A DNA stretch of 64,000 nucleotides from Cytophagaceae bacterium (GCA_947460975.1 CANHGO010000001.1:124001-188000); one strand, 5' to 3'; shown: positions 28,514 to 38,539, counted from the stretch's first letter. Made by a program: numbers and translations. The notes: a model not told the origin generated them from the sequence alone.

Positions 28514-28660
28514 ATTTTGTTTGTTATAGCAATTCGCTCGATTTGAAATCTTGTGTATTTAAATCGTTCACAAAATTCTATCATTATTATTTACGGGCTT
28601 ATTTTTTGCGACCAATTTGGTTAATTTGTAGGTCAATCAAAAAATCTACTCCTCGTTTTC

Positions 28661-29206
28661 ATGATATCCATTCAAACATCACGACTTCAACTCATTCCAT
28701 TGGACCATGAAATGCTCCAAATTTGGAGTCAAGCAGGAAGAGAAGGTCTTGAAAAGTCTCTCCAACTAGTACCTAACCCATGGGACCTAGAAAAGTTTTA
28801 TCAAGATGAAACTTTGTTAGCCCTGCGTGATTTTTGGTTACCCATGACTAAAAAATTTCCATTGGAATTCACTTGGTACACAAATTGGGAAATCATCCTA
28901 AAAGAAAAGTCCTGCTCTATAGGGGGAATAGGATTATCAGGAATGCCAAACAACGAAGGTAGCACGGAAATAGGCTATGTGATAGACCAAAAATTCAGGG
29001 GCTCAGGCTTCGCGACCGAAGCGGTTAAAGCATTGAAAACTTGGGCGTTTAAAGATTCTGATTTGAAAATAATAACAGCTGAAACACCCACGCTTAACCT
29101 CCATTCACAAAAAGTTTTACAAAAAAATAATTTTAAGATCGTAGGTGAAAAGCAAATCAACATACCTGAACCCATACAAGTGTATGGTTGGGAATGTGTC
29201 CGTTAA
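28661..29206 (+). CDS. GNAT family N-acetyltransferase (RimJ-like)
   Basis: STEIGYVIDQKFRGSGFATEAVKALKTWAF; NLHSQKVLQKNNFKIVGE. Confidence 0.88.
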   Translation: MISIQTSRLQLIPLDHEMLQIWSQAGREGLEKSLQLVPNPWDLEKFYQDETLLALRDFWLPMTKKFPLEFTWYTNWEIILKEKSCSIGGIGLSGMPNNEGSTEIGYVIDQKFRGSGFATEAVKALKTWAFKDSDLKIITAETPTLNLHSQKVLQKNNFKIVGEKQINIPEPIQVYGWECVR

Positions 29207-29261
29207 TTTTTAAGATTAAATGAAATATAGGGTTAAACCCTTTCCATTCGATATATTTTGG

Positions 29262-29269
29262 TAATTTTG
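29262..29269 (+). promoter_or_regulatory. Bacteroidota -7-like element TAATTTTG upstream of the arginine cluster
   Basis: Exact TAnnTTTG ~42 nt before the carbamoyltransferase ATG; -33 weak. Confidence 0.4.
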
Positions 29270-29310
29270 CTAAATTAATCGCTTTTAAGATCAAGCTACC
29301 ATAAAAAATT

Positions 29311-30285
29311 ATGCACAACTTCACTTCAGTAAAAGACGCATACAATATTCAAAATCTCATCAATGAAGCATTATTGATGAAGAAAACTCCTCATTCCGAC
29401 AAACACCTTGGGAAAAACAGAACCTTAGGCTTATTGTTTTTTAATTCAAGTTTAAGAACGCGTCTTTCCACACAAAAGGCAGCTCAAAATCTAGGCATGG
29501 AAGTGATGATTATGAATGTGGGAGCTGATTCATGGCAATTGGAAATGAATGAAGGAGTGATCATGAACGGCGACAAAGCCGAACATATTTCAGAAGCAGC
29601 AGCTGTAGTAGGTCAATATTGTGATATCGTAGGAGTTAGAAGCTTTCCTGGTTTAGTGGATAGAGAAGAAGATTATTCAGAAAAAGTGCTAAACCAATTT
29701 TTGAAATATACCGGAAAACCTTTGATCAGTTTGGAATCAGCCACCAGACATCCCTTGCAATCCCTGACGGATTTAATTACGATCAATGAATATAAAAAAG
29801 TCCAAAGGCCTAAAGTCGTTTTAACTTGGGCTCCCCACGTGAAAGCTTTGCCGCAATGTGTGCCCAATTCTTTTGCAGAATGGATGAATCTCGCAGACGT
29901 AGATTTCACGATTGCGCACCCTAAAGGCTATGAATTAGCTCCTGAATTTGCGGGTGACGCCAAGATTTGCTACGATTCCAAAGAAGCTTTTGAAGGGGCT
30001 GATTTTATCTATGCCAAAAACTGGTCCTCCTATCAAGATTATGGAAAAATACTTTCCTCAGATCCTGCTTGGATGGTTACCTTGGATAAAATGAAATTAA
30101 CCAATAATGCCAAATTCATGCACTGTTTACCTGTTAGAAGAAATGTGGTCGTGGAAGATGCGGTACTAGATTCTGAACATTCGATTGTTATCCAACAAGC
30201 GGGAAATAGGGTTTGGGCGGCCCAAGTAGTATTAAAGGAAATGATTTTAACGCTCATGAGGCAAGAAAGCCCATACCTATTTTAA
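29311..30285 (+). CDS. N-acetyl- or N-succinyl-ornithine carbamoyltransferase
   Basis: FFNSSLRTRLSTQKAAQNLGM; GVIMNGDKAEHISEAAAVVGQYCDIVGVRSFPG; MHCLPVRRNVVVED; followed by argB. Confidence 0.92.
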   Translation: MHNFTSVKDAYNIQNLINEALLMKKTPHSDKHLGKNRTLGLLFFNSSLRTRLSTQKAAQNLGMEVMIMNVGADSWQLEMNEGVIMNGDKAEHISEAAAVVGQYCDIVGVRSFPGLVDREEDYSEKVLNQFLKYTGKPLISLESATRHPLQSLTDLITINEYKKVQRPKVVLTWAPHVKALPQCVPNSFAEWMNLADVDFTIAHPKGYELAPEFAGDAKICYDSKEAFEGADFIYAKNWSSYQDYGKILSSDPAWMVTLDKMKLTNNAKFMHCLPVRRNVVVEDAVLDSEHSIVIQQAGNRVWAAQVVLKEMILTLMRQESPYLF

Positions 30286-30300
30286 ACAATCATGGAAAAG

Positions 30301-31071
30301 ATGAAACTTCATGTGATTAAAATAGGTGGAAATATCATCGACAACCCAGATGCGCTAAATTCATTTTTAACCAATTTTGCGCGCATTCCAGGATATAAAA
30401 TTTTAGTGCATGGAGGTGGTAAAATAGCGACCCAAATGGCCAAAAACCTAGGCATAGAAACCCAAATGGTCGATGGCAGAAGAGTAACCGATGAAAAAAG
30501 TCTTCAGATTGTCACGATGGTTTATGCCGGGTGGATCAACAAATCCATTGTAGCCAATTTACAGTCAAAAAAATGCAACGCATTGGGATTAACTGGCCCA
30601 GACGGTGGATTGATCAAAGCGAAAAAAAGAAATCCCATTCCCATAGATTTTGGATTCGTGGGGGATATTGTAGAGGTGAACGCAAAAGGAATAAACGATT
30701 TATTGCAAATCGGATTTAGTCCCATTTTTGCCCCAATTACGGCAGATGAGGAAGGCCAATTGCTTAACACAAATGCCGATACATTAGCCCAGTCGATTGC
30801 GATTGGTTTAAGTAGCGATTTTGATGTAGATTTAGTTTATTGCTTTGAAAAAAGAGGGGTCCTTAAAGAGCCGACAGACGACACTTCTGTGATACCAATG
30901 ATCAATGAAACCTCCTATGCAACATTAAAGAAGGAAGGAATTGTGACGGAAGGTATGATCCCTAAATTAGAAAATGCGCTTTTAGCTATTTCTAAAGGAG
31001 TCAAATTAGTCAGACTTTGTCATGCAGATGACCTAAATGATGCCAGCCAAGGAACGCAAATAAAAGCTTAA
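30301..31071 (+). CDS. argB: N-acyl-glutamate kinase (acetylglutamate kinase family)
   Basis: HVIKIGGNIID; KILVHGGGKIATQMAKNLGI; GLTGPDGGLIKAKKR; EGMIPKLENALLAISKGV. Confidence 0.93.
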   Translation: MKLHVIKIGGNIIDNPDALNSFLTNFARIPGYKILVHGGGKIATQMAKNLGIETQMVDGRRVTDEKSLQIVTMVYAGWINKSIVANLQSKKCNALGLTGPDGGLIKAKKRNPIPIDFGFVGDIVEVNAKGINDLLQIGFSPIFAPITADEEGQLLNTNADTLAQSIAIGLSSDFDVDLVYCFEKRGVLKEPTDDTSVIPMINETSYATLKKEGIVTEGMIPKLENALLAISKGVKLVRLCHADDLNDASQGTQIKA

Positions 31072-31072
31072 C

Positions 31073-32140
31073 ATGAATAGTGAAACTCAATTTCAGGATG
31101 CTAAAAAACTATTAGGCCAACTAATAGCCTGTCCGTCTTTGAGCCGAGAAGAAGAGGGAACTGCTACGATTATTGAAGATTTTTTTAAGTCGAAAAGTAT
31201 ACCAACGAAGCGGCTGCACAATAATGTTTGGGCGACTAATCTGTTATTTGACGCAAGCAAACCAACTATACTTTTAAATTCGCACCACGATACCGTGAAG
31301 GCTAATGCTTCATGGACTTTAGATCCATTTTCCGCTATCGAAAAAGATGGTAAATTAATTGGCTTAGGAAGTAATGATGCGGGCGCTAGTCTTGTCTGTT
31401 TGATATCCACGTTTTGTCATTTTTATGAGGCCCAACTGCCATTTAATTTAGTCATTGCAGCTACGGGAGAAGAAGAAATTTCAGGAGCAAATGGTATCGA
31501 ATCGCTATTGAACTCCAGCGAATTTCCAGAAATTTCTTGGGCTATAATCGGTGAACCTACCGATTGCCAATTGGCCATCGCTGAAAAAGGGCTCATGGTG
31601 ATAGACGCTGTTTCTAAAGGAAAATCCGGTCATGCAGCTCGGGAAGAGGGAATTAATGCGATCGATTTAGCCATCGAAGATATTTCAAAAATACATGCAT
31701 TTAAATTTCCTGAAATTTCAGACTTATTGGGCCCTGTAAAAACAACCGTTACGGTGATAAACGCAGGAAAACAACATAATGTAATTCCTGAAGTTTGTGA
31801 ATTTAGCATTGACTGTAGGGTCAATGAATGCTATACCCTAGAAGAAGTTTTGGAAACCCTTCAGAAATTAGTAAAAGCCGAATTAAAACCGAGGTCCTTA
31901 AGGTTAAAACCAAGCAAAATAGATTCTGACCATCCCATTGTTCAGGCAGCTGAAAAACTAGGGATTCAAACCTTTGGCTCTCCTACCCTATCTGATCAGG
32001 CCTTATTGCATTGCCCATCCGTAAAAATTGGACCTGGGCATTCAGGAAGATCGCATACGGCAGATGAATATATATTATTGGATGAACTAAAGCAGGGAAT
32101 CCAGACGTACCAAACGTTGATCAAACAATTAAATTCTTAA
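31073..32140 (+). CDS. M20 family metallohydrolase (N-acyl-ornithine deacylase, ArgE-like)
   Basis: ILLNSHHDTVKANASWTLDPFS; GLGSNDAGASLV; AATGEEEISG; GPGHSGRSHTADEYI; sits within the arg cluster. Confidence 0.9.
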   Translation: MNSETQFQDAKKLLGQLIACPSLSREEEGTATIIEDFFKSKSIPTKRLHNNVWATNLLFDASKPTILLNSHHDTVKANASWTLDPFSAIEKDGKLIGLGSNDAGASLVCLISTFCHFYEAQLPFNLVIAATGEEEISGANGIESLLNSSEFPEISWAIIGEPTDCQLAIAEKGLMVIDAVSKGKSGHAAREEGINAIDLAIEDISKIHAFKFPEISDLLGPVKTTVTVINAGKQHNVIPEVCEFSIDCRVNECYTLEEVLETLQKLVKAELKPRSLRLKPSKIDSDHPIVQAAEKLGIQTFGSPTLSDQALLHCPSVKIGPGHSGRSHTADEYILLDELKQGIQTYQTLIKQLNS

Positions 32141-32144
32141 AGAC

Positions 32145-33491
32145 GTGGCAAAACTTTGGCAAAAAGAAAATCAGTCGACAGACGCTAAAATTGAAAAATT
32201 TACGGTTGGCCATGATCCCGAATATGATCTTTTGCTAGCCCGATATGACGTCATCGGTTCTTTGGCCCACATAAAAATGTTAGCGTCTGACTCGGTTAAT
32301 TTGTTGAGCCACTCAGATCAAGCAACGCTCGAGAAAGAATTGAAAAAAATATTAGTGGATATTGAAGCTGGAACTTTTTCAATTGACGAAGGAATGGAGG
32401 ATGTTCACTCCCAAGTAGAATATTTGTTGACGCAAAAATTAGGCGACGTTGGCAAAAAAATACATGCGGGAAGATCTAGGAATGACCAGGTTTTAGTGGA
32501 TTTGAAATTATTCATGCGTGCTAAAATTGAGGAAATTGCTAATTCCGTTTCTTCTTTATTTGATGTTTTAATCAATAAAAGTGAGGCACACAAAAGTGAT
32601 TTAATCCCAGGATATACCCATTTACAAATCGCGATGCCTTCTTCCTTTGGACTTTGGTTTGGCGCTTATGCAGAATGTTTGGTAGAGGATGCCGAATTGT
32701 TAGAGGCCGCATTTAGGTTGGCCAATAAAAATCCCCTAGGCTCCGGAGCTGGTTATGGTTCTTCTTTTCCTTTAAATAGAGAAATGACGACTCGATTGCT
32801 AGGATTTGAAGCTCCACATGTGAATGTTGTGAATGCTCAAATGTCGAGGGGCAAAACTGAATTCTATGTATTAACTGCGATAGCCCAATTAGCCACAACG
32901 CTGAGTCGGCTTGCCATGGATGTCTGTTTATACAATTCGCAAAATTTTGGATTCATTGAACTACCTTCCGAATTGACGACAGGAAGTTCCATCATGCCAC
33001 ATAAAAAAAATCCAGATGTCGCAGAATTAATCAGAGGTAAGGCAAATAAATTAAAAGGTGCACCCAATGATTTGCAATTGCTGATGAGCAATTTACCTTC
33101 CGGATATCACCGCGAAATGCAATTGACGAAAGAATTGTTGATGCCCGCCATCGATGAAATGCTAGATTGCCTTCAGATAACCCAATTTATGATGGAGGAA
33201 ATCAAGGTCAAGAAAAATATTTTGAATGACCCTAAATACGATTTACTGTACTCCGTTGAGGAGGTAAATAAATTAGTACTGGTCGGAATTCCTTTCCGTG
33301 AAGCTTACCAAACCGTGGGCAAAAAAATTGAAAACGGGGAGTTTGGTAGCATTTCTAAAGAACTGAATCACAGCCATTTGGGAAGCATTGGAAATTTAGG
33401 TTTGGCGGAGATAGGTCAACAAAAAGCTTTGGTCTGGTCTAAGTTTGGATTTGAAAAAGTGAATGAGGCGATTAAACATTTATTAGCCTAA
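32145..33491 (+). CDS. argH: Argininosuccinate lyase
   Basis: EDVHSQVEYLLTQKLGDVGKKIHAGRSRNDQV; TTGSSIMPHKKNPDVAELIRGKA; GTG start. Confidence 0.95.
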   Translation: MAKLWQKENQSTDAKIEKFTVGHDPEYDLLLARYDVIGSLAHIKMLASDSVNLLSHSDQATLEKELKKILVDIEAGTFSIDEGMEDVHSQVEYLLTQKLGDVGKKIHAGRSRNDQVLVDLKLFMRAKIEEIANSVSSLFDVLINKSEAHKSDLIPGYTHLQIAMPSSFGLWFGAYAECLVEDAELLEAAFRLANKNPLGSGAGYGSSFPLNREMTTRLLGFEAPHVNVVNAQMSRGKTEFYVLTAIAQLATTLSRLAMDVCLYNSQNFGFIELPSELTTGSSIMPHKKNPDVAELIRGKANKLKGAPNDLQLLMSNLPSGYHREMQLTKELLMPAIDEMLDCLQITQFMMEEIKVKKNILNDPKYDLLYSVEEVNKLVLVGIPFREAYQTVGKKIENGEFGSISKELNHSHLGSIGNLGLAEIGQQKALVWSKFGFEKVNEAIKHLLA

Positions 33492-34076
33492 TCGATTAGC
33501 CATCATTTTTTGAATGTATTTCCCTAGAATATCAAATTCTAGGTTGACCCGACTGCCGATTTCCAATTGGTGAAAAACAGTATGTTCAAAAGTAAACGGA
33601 ATGATGGCCACAGAAAAATGATCTACACCGGAATCAACCACCGTCAGACTAGTCCCATTAACACAAATAGACCCTTTTTCTACCGTCATTTGGCCACTTG
33701 CAGCTGGATAGGAAAAACGAAACTCCCAAGAACCTTGTTGGTCTACAATCTCCATACAAATCCCTGTCAAATCCACATGTCCTTGAACAATATGTCCATC
33801 AAAGCGGGCGGAAGCTAACATACAACGCTCCAAATTCACTTTTTGGCCTATCTGCAAATCACCTAAATTTGTTTTTTGCAAGGTTTCGTTGATGGCTGTC
33901 ACTCGATAGTTTTGATTTTGAATCTCGACCACGGTTAGGCATACGCCATTGTGCGCGACGGATTGATCTATTTTAAGTTCAGCAGTAAATGGACTCGAAA
34001 ACCAAAAATCAATATTGCTTTGATTGATTTGCTTTTTTTCAAGCGTAGCCATTGCCTCCACTATTCCTGTAAACAT
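33483..34076 (-). CDS. ribE: Riboflavin synthase (alpha subunit)
   Basis: MFTGIVEAMATL; VAHNGVCLTVVE; GHIVQGHVDLTG; GSICVNGTSLTVV duplicated lumazine-binding domains. Confidence 0.96.
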   Translation of the reverse strand: MFTGIVEAMATLEKKQINQSNIDFWFSSPFTAELKIDQSVAHNGVCLTVVEIQNQNYRVTAINETLQKTNLGDLQIGQKVNLERCMLASARFDGHIVQGHVDLTGICMEIVDQQGSWEFRFSYPAASGQMTVEKGSICVNGTSLTVVDSGVDHFSVAIIPFTFEHTVFHQLEIGSRVNLEFDILGKYIQKMMANRLG

Positions 34077-34128
34077 GTCAAATATTTTATAATTTTACTG
34101 ATTCAAAATCAAAAATACACGCAAACCG

Positions 34129-34737
34129 ATGAAATTCAATAAATGGACCTTGATAATACTCATAATCTTGATCGCAATTATCTATGTGAGTATTCCTAAA
34201 GATCAAATGAGTGGCCCCAAAACAAATGAAGATTCATTGGCCACGATGGAATCGCGCAAATTAAAAGATGAAACTTTTCGTGATTCGGATGAATCTCCGA
34301 TCAAAGATAAAAAAATGTTTAAGGGCTTAGCTTATTATGCTTTTAATCAAAAATGGATCATTTCATTCGAAGTTCAACGTTCAGAAAAGATCGAAAAAAT
34401 TAAAATCAATATGACCGATGGAAGCCAAGAAGACATGTTGAAATTCGGAACCATAACGGCTAATATCAATGGGGCGGAAGTTAAATTGGAATTATTTCAA
34501 CATGCGGATGGTAATTTATTCCTACCCTTTAAAGACAAAACCGCCCCCACAGAAACCTATGGAGGCGGTCGATACATCGATATTTCATTAAATAAACTAA
34601 AGGATAAAACAATTTTGGTGGATTTCAACCAGGCTTACTTTCCTTATTGCGCCTATAACCCCACATTCACCTGTCCGGTGCCGCCGAAAGGAAATGACAT
34701 CCCAACACGCATTCCCGCTGGAGAACGAAATTTTTAG
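34129..34737 (+). CDS. DUF1684 domain-containing protein
   Basis: TYGGGRYIDISLNKLKDKTILVDFNQAYFPYCAYNPTFTCPVPPKGNDIPTRIPAGER typical DUF1684 C-terminus. Confidence 0.88.
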   Translation: MKFNKWTLIILIILIAIIYVSIPKDQMSGPKTNEDSLATMESRKLKDETFRDSDESPIKDKKMFKGLAYYAFNQKWIISFEVQRSEKIEKIKINMTDGSQEDMLKFGTITANINGAEVKLELFQHADGNLFLPFKDKTAPTETYGGGRYIDISLNKLKDKTILVDFNQAYFPYCAYNPTFTCPVPPKGNDIPTRIPAGERNF

Positions 34738-35441
34738 TCGGCCCGCTGAACGAAAGAAGCCCCTGAAACATCTTTGCTAATGTTTGGTCGGCCCTTATAG
34801 GTTATTTTACTTGCCCCTGAGGCATCTACCTGCAAGGTTTTTTGAGCGTTTACCTGAATGTGACTTGCTCCACTCGAATTTACATCTACATCGCGCGCAT
34901 ACAATTCATCCAAAATCAATTGGCTAGCTCCGGAAGTTTCCACTTCTAATTTGCCCACATGACCTGCCAAGGTAGCTTTAGAAGCACCTGAAAAATCGAG
35001 AATCAGTTTGTCTGCATTTATTTCGGCTATGTCAACTTTAGAGGCTCCCGAAAATGAAAGTCGAACTTGCTCTTCATCGGTAAAACCATTGATAAAAACC
35101 TTAGCGGCTCCAGAGAAGTCGCCATGGATAATCTTAGGCATCGTAATGTTTAAAATAACTTTTTTTGAATCCTTGTTCCAGCCCCATGACCATTTTGTAT
35201 CTCGAAAAACACGAATGTTATTGCCCGATTGACTTAATTCGATTTCCTGCAAATCTTCATCACGACCCAAAGCGATTATCGAAAACACATTTCCTTTTTT
35301 AATATGAATTTCAAAAGCGTTCCCTATTTCCAAGGAATGAAAGGCATTTACACGAAATTTTTTTGACGCTGGATTCTGAATTCCAAATAAATTAATGGTC
35401 AAAAACAGGAGTGGGATAAGAGATAAAAATTTGAATTTCAT
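34734..35441 (-). CDS. GIN (DUF2807) domain-containing exported protein
   Basis: FHSLEIGNAFEIHIKKGNVFSIIALGRDEDLQEIELSQSGNNIRV; repeated LSFSGASKVDI / LDFSGASKATL / VETSGASQLIL / VNSSGASHIQV strands; start likely ATG 35441. Confidence 0.85.
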   Translation of the reverse strand: MKFKFLSLIPLLFLTINLFGIQNPASKKFRVNAFHSLEIGNAFEIHIKKGNVFSIIALGRDEDLQEIELSQSGNNIRVFRDTKWSWGWNKDSKKVILNITMPKIIHGDFSGAAKVFINGFTDEEQVRLSFSGASKVDIAEINADKLILDFSGASKATLAGHVGKLEVETSGASQLILDELYARDVDVNSSGASHIQVNAQKTLQVDASGASKITYKGRPNISKDVSGASFVQRAD

Positions 35442-35659
35442 GTAAGTGAATTTAAAAGCGGATTTCTTAAGGCCTTTATTAGGATATAATTTATGAGGAA
35501 ATCCAAAAGAAAAAGCGGAAAAACAAATGAGCAGATTTATTAAAAAGAGAGATATAATTTTTTTCATGGGATATAATTCGTTGATATGTTTGGTTAAACC
35601 TTTATTAAAATTATAAGGATGTCTACAAGATGTACATCTGATTGTTTTCGTTGCACGAG

Positions 35660-38131
35660 CTATTGTTTTTTTCCTTTTTTAGTCCATTGGACATTTAATT
35701 TAGGATAGGATTTAAAGGTTACATCGGAACGATCGCCTTTAAATCCTTTGATTAACTCGCTTGCATTAAGTTCCATTTTAGCTTGGTTTGATACGGAAAC
35801 GAAGGCTTTTTGGGTTAGCCAATTACCCGCCAATAACTCGGAGGATTCACTGGCCGATACTTGGAGTTTATTCGATTTGCCATTTAATGTCAAACTGTGA
35901 AAACCTGATAATAAAACGTCTAGATTATCTAGATCAAACCCGCTCAAAGTCGTTCGGCTATTTCCGCCTAAACTTATTTTCTTTAGGTTAGGCGTTTGGA
36001 TTGTGATCTCAAGGCCTGATTGAACTTTTGGAAACCTTAGTACCCCTTGGTCAACCTTCGCTGAGCTAGAAAAGTCATTCATTTGATCGGCCGATTTATA
36101 AGAGATTTGATATATTGGACCTTGAGTAATAGAAATAGCTGCCGTTTCTGATTCCAATAACTCAATACTCGAAAAAGCTGGTAACGTTTTGGTAATTGAA
36201 AAGCTTATATTGTCATCTTCTTTATTCTTAGAATTGTCCGAGTTAGGAAACTTAGGATTGTCGGAAAAGCCAGATTCATCGGAATCATTGTTAGATTGAG
36301 GCTCGCGGTTTAAACAAATCAATCCCTTATCAGGAGTAAATGCCCATTTGGAACCAATAAACAGATCGTTTTCTTCATTTTTAAAATATCCGTTATCCAA
36401 TTGGTTTTCAATATATAAAGCGAAATCACGCGTCATTCCGAAGGAAACGCCATATGGAATCAGCACTTTAACACGCATGCGTTGGTTTCTAAATTTGAAA
36501 TTCTTTAAACCAAAATGGCTGTCCATCACAATTTGATTCCCTTTTTGTCGCCATTGATAATCGATGGACTTAGCATTCAGCTCTGCATCAGCACGTGTTT
36601 TTCCATTGGATTTGGCAAATAAAATGACTTGAATCGTCTTGCCATCATAGCCCTCTAAACTAACAGAAGCGCGTGAAAAACCATTTCGATTAAAATCGTG
36701 CCATTCGTCATCATCTAAAAACTCGTCATCATCTAAAAATTCATCTGCAAGGATAGTATTCCCCAACATTTTCTCCCAGATATTCTCCTGCGATTCACGG
36801 TTCAAATCAAACACATAGGATGAATCGGAAGTAATTTCCTTGATTTGGTTCAAAGAAGCTGTGCGCTGGAAATTGCGACCGACCATACTAAAGGCGGCAA
36901 ATAAACCAACCCAACCAATGATTGCGACGAACGTAGACGTATATTTATATATCTTATTCGTCAATTTCCGATTGGCCAACAAAGATACCCCGCCGATTCC
37001 AATCCCTAAAATCATGGGAATAATGGCAGCATATGCTGCGTAAACAGCCCAAGCGGGTAAATCTTGCGCCAATAAAAAGATGGGGACTGCCTCTCCAAAA
37101 GAAATACCAATCTGCCCATGATCAAAGCCAGATACTCCAGCAGTTGTTAACACAACTAAAGCGATCATGAATGCAGTTGCAATGATCAGTAAAATGATGC
37201 CTACAAGATATTGAGTAAACCAACGAACACCCGTCAAAATGGGCTTCAATGCCATAAAAATAGCAGAAAAGGCACGGAAAGGAAAAAGTAAAATCCGGGT
37301 AATGGGTTTTTCCTCCGCTGAATCTGGCTGGACCGTTTCTTTAATATTTCTTTCAATATTTTCTAAAGTAATGGGCTCCCCAGTCATTTCCATTTTATCA
37401 GTTAATGATTTAGCCTCAGGGGTAATCGCCAAAATAAAAATATAGGCTACAGCACCAGACCCGAAAAAGAACAATGAAATAACGGCTAATATGCGTAGTA
37501 AACCTATGTCCCAACCCGTATACGCTGCAATTCCCGCCATCACACCTCCGATCACTTTCTTTTCAGGATCACGGTAAAACTTCCGATAAGACTTAGCCTC
37601 TACATTGATCTCCCCTGGAATTGCGATCCAGCAAATCACATAAGCCCAAAAAACAAAATTCCCAACGTACAAAAGAGGAATCAATCCAAAGAAACCTACC
37701 ACCAGGATAACACGTACCCAAATAGGATCTACCTCAAAGTAATTCGCTATTCCAGACGCGACGCCCCCTAATTTTTTATTGGATAAATCTCTGCGGAAGG
37801 GTTTAGTAAAACCGAATTTAGGAGCATCGTTAAATGCCTGTTCTTTTTTAACATCTTCCTCTTCGATCTCCTGAAAATCAGCGATCGTTCCTAAAGAGGT
37901 GATTAATGCTTCTACATGTACCTGCGTGATGGCTTCTGTTTTTTCCGTTTCGCGGATATTCCAGAATTTTTCCGCAATACGAGCTTCGATGTCGTCGACG
38001 ATGTCTTTGGCCCCTTCAAAATTTTTGAAATAAGCATGGATCGATTTAAGGTAAGTATCTAAGGTTGCATACGCATCTTCCTCGATATGGAATACGATGC
38101 CTGCTATGTTTATGGATAAAGTCTTTTTCAT
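35660..38131 (-). CDS. Tandem PspC-domain membrane protein with C-terminal DUF2807-like region
   Basis: Two PspC-like segments (KKLGGVASGIANYFEVDPIWVRVILVV; KKVIGGVMAGIAAYTGWDIGLLRILAVISLF), TM block, then beta-rich C-terminus. Confidence 0.85.
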   Translation of the reverse strand: MKKTLSINIAGIVFHIEEDAYATLDTYLKSIHAYFKNFEGAKDIVDDIEARIAEKFWNIRETEKTEAITQVHVEALITSLGTIADFQEIEEEDVKKEQAFNDAPKFGFTKPFRRDLSNKKLGGVASGIANYFEVDPIWVRVILVVGFFGLIPLLYVGNFVFWAYVICWIAIPGEINVEAKSYRKFYRDPEKKVIGGVMAGIAAYTGWDIGLLRILAVISLFFFGSGAVAYIFILAITPEAKSLTDKMEMTGEPITLENIERNIKETVQPDSAEEKPITRILLFPFRAFSAIFMALKPILTGVRWFTQYLVGIILLIIATAFMIALVVLTTAGVSGFDHGQIGISFGEAVPIFLLAQDLPAWAVYAAYAAIIPMILGIGIGGVSLLANRKLTNKIYKYTSTFVAIIGWVGLFAAFSMVGRNFQRTASLNQIKEITSDSSYVFDLNRESQENIWEKMLGNTILADEFLDDDEFLDDDEWHDFNRNGFSRASVSLEGYDGKTIQVILFAKSNGKTRADAELNAKSIDYQWRQKGNQIVMDSHFGLKNFKFRNQRMRVKVLIPYGVSFGMTRDFALYIENQLDNGYFKNEENDLFIGSKWAFTPDKGLICLNREPQSNNDSDESGFSDNPKFPNSDNSKNKEDDNISFSITKTLPAFSSIELLESETAAISITQGPIYQISYKSADQMNDFSSSAKVDQGVLRFPKVQSGLEITIQTPNLKKISLGGNSRTTLSGFDLDNLDVLLSGFHSLTLNGKSNKLQVSASESSELLAGNWLTQKAFVSVSNQAKMELNASELIKGFKGDRSDVTFKSYPKLNVQWTKKGKKQ

Positions 38132-38142
38132 ATACGGTTCGT

Positions 38143-38484
38143 TTATGATTGTGGTGTTTGTTGATGAATGATTTGAGAAACAGAAGCATGCAACTCATCC
38201 CAAGTTCCATGAAGATCGTTTAAAAAAGTGCTACCCTTTTCAGTCAGCACATAATATTTGCGAGGGGGTCCTGATACAGACTCGACCCATTTATAATCGA
38301 GAAGACCTGCATTTTTCAAACGGGTTAATAGAGGATAAAGGGTTCCCTCAACCACCATGATTTTGGCAGAGGTAAGCTCTATTAGCATGGTAGATGCATA
38401 AACCTCCCCCCTTGAAATAATTTGCAGAATACAGAATTCCAAAATCCCTTTTCGCATCTGCACCTTGGTATTTTCAATATCCAT
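38143..38484 (-). CDS. PadR family transcriptional regulator
   Basis: MRKGILEFCILQIISRGEVYASTMLIEL...VVEGTLYPLLTRLKNAGLLDYKWVESVSGPPRKYYVLTEKG. Confidence 0.95.
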   Translation of the reverse strand: MDIENTKVQMRKGILEFCILQIISRGEVYASTMLIELTSAKIMVVEGTLYPLLTRLKNAGLLDYKWVESVSGPPRKYYVLTEKGSTFLNDLHGTWDELHASVSQIIHQQTPQS

Positions 38485-38512
38485 TGGCTCTTTTTATTTT
38501 TTGTTGGCACAA

Positions 38513-38539
38513 ATGTATAAAAGGTACTTGGTTATACAT
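38513..38539. promoter_or_regulatory. Putative PadR operator ATGTATAA-N11-TTATACAT
   Basis: Perfect 8-bp inverted arms with outer ATGT/ACAT, just upstream of padR and overlapping minus-strand TACATTTG (38510-38517). Confidence 0.65.

Noticed and set aside
35620-35650. agatgtacatct palindrome upstream of the GIN-domain gene as a regulator site
   Set aside because: Short and unsupported; no second copy or known factor.
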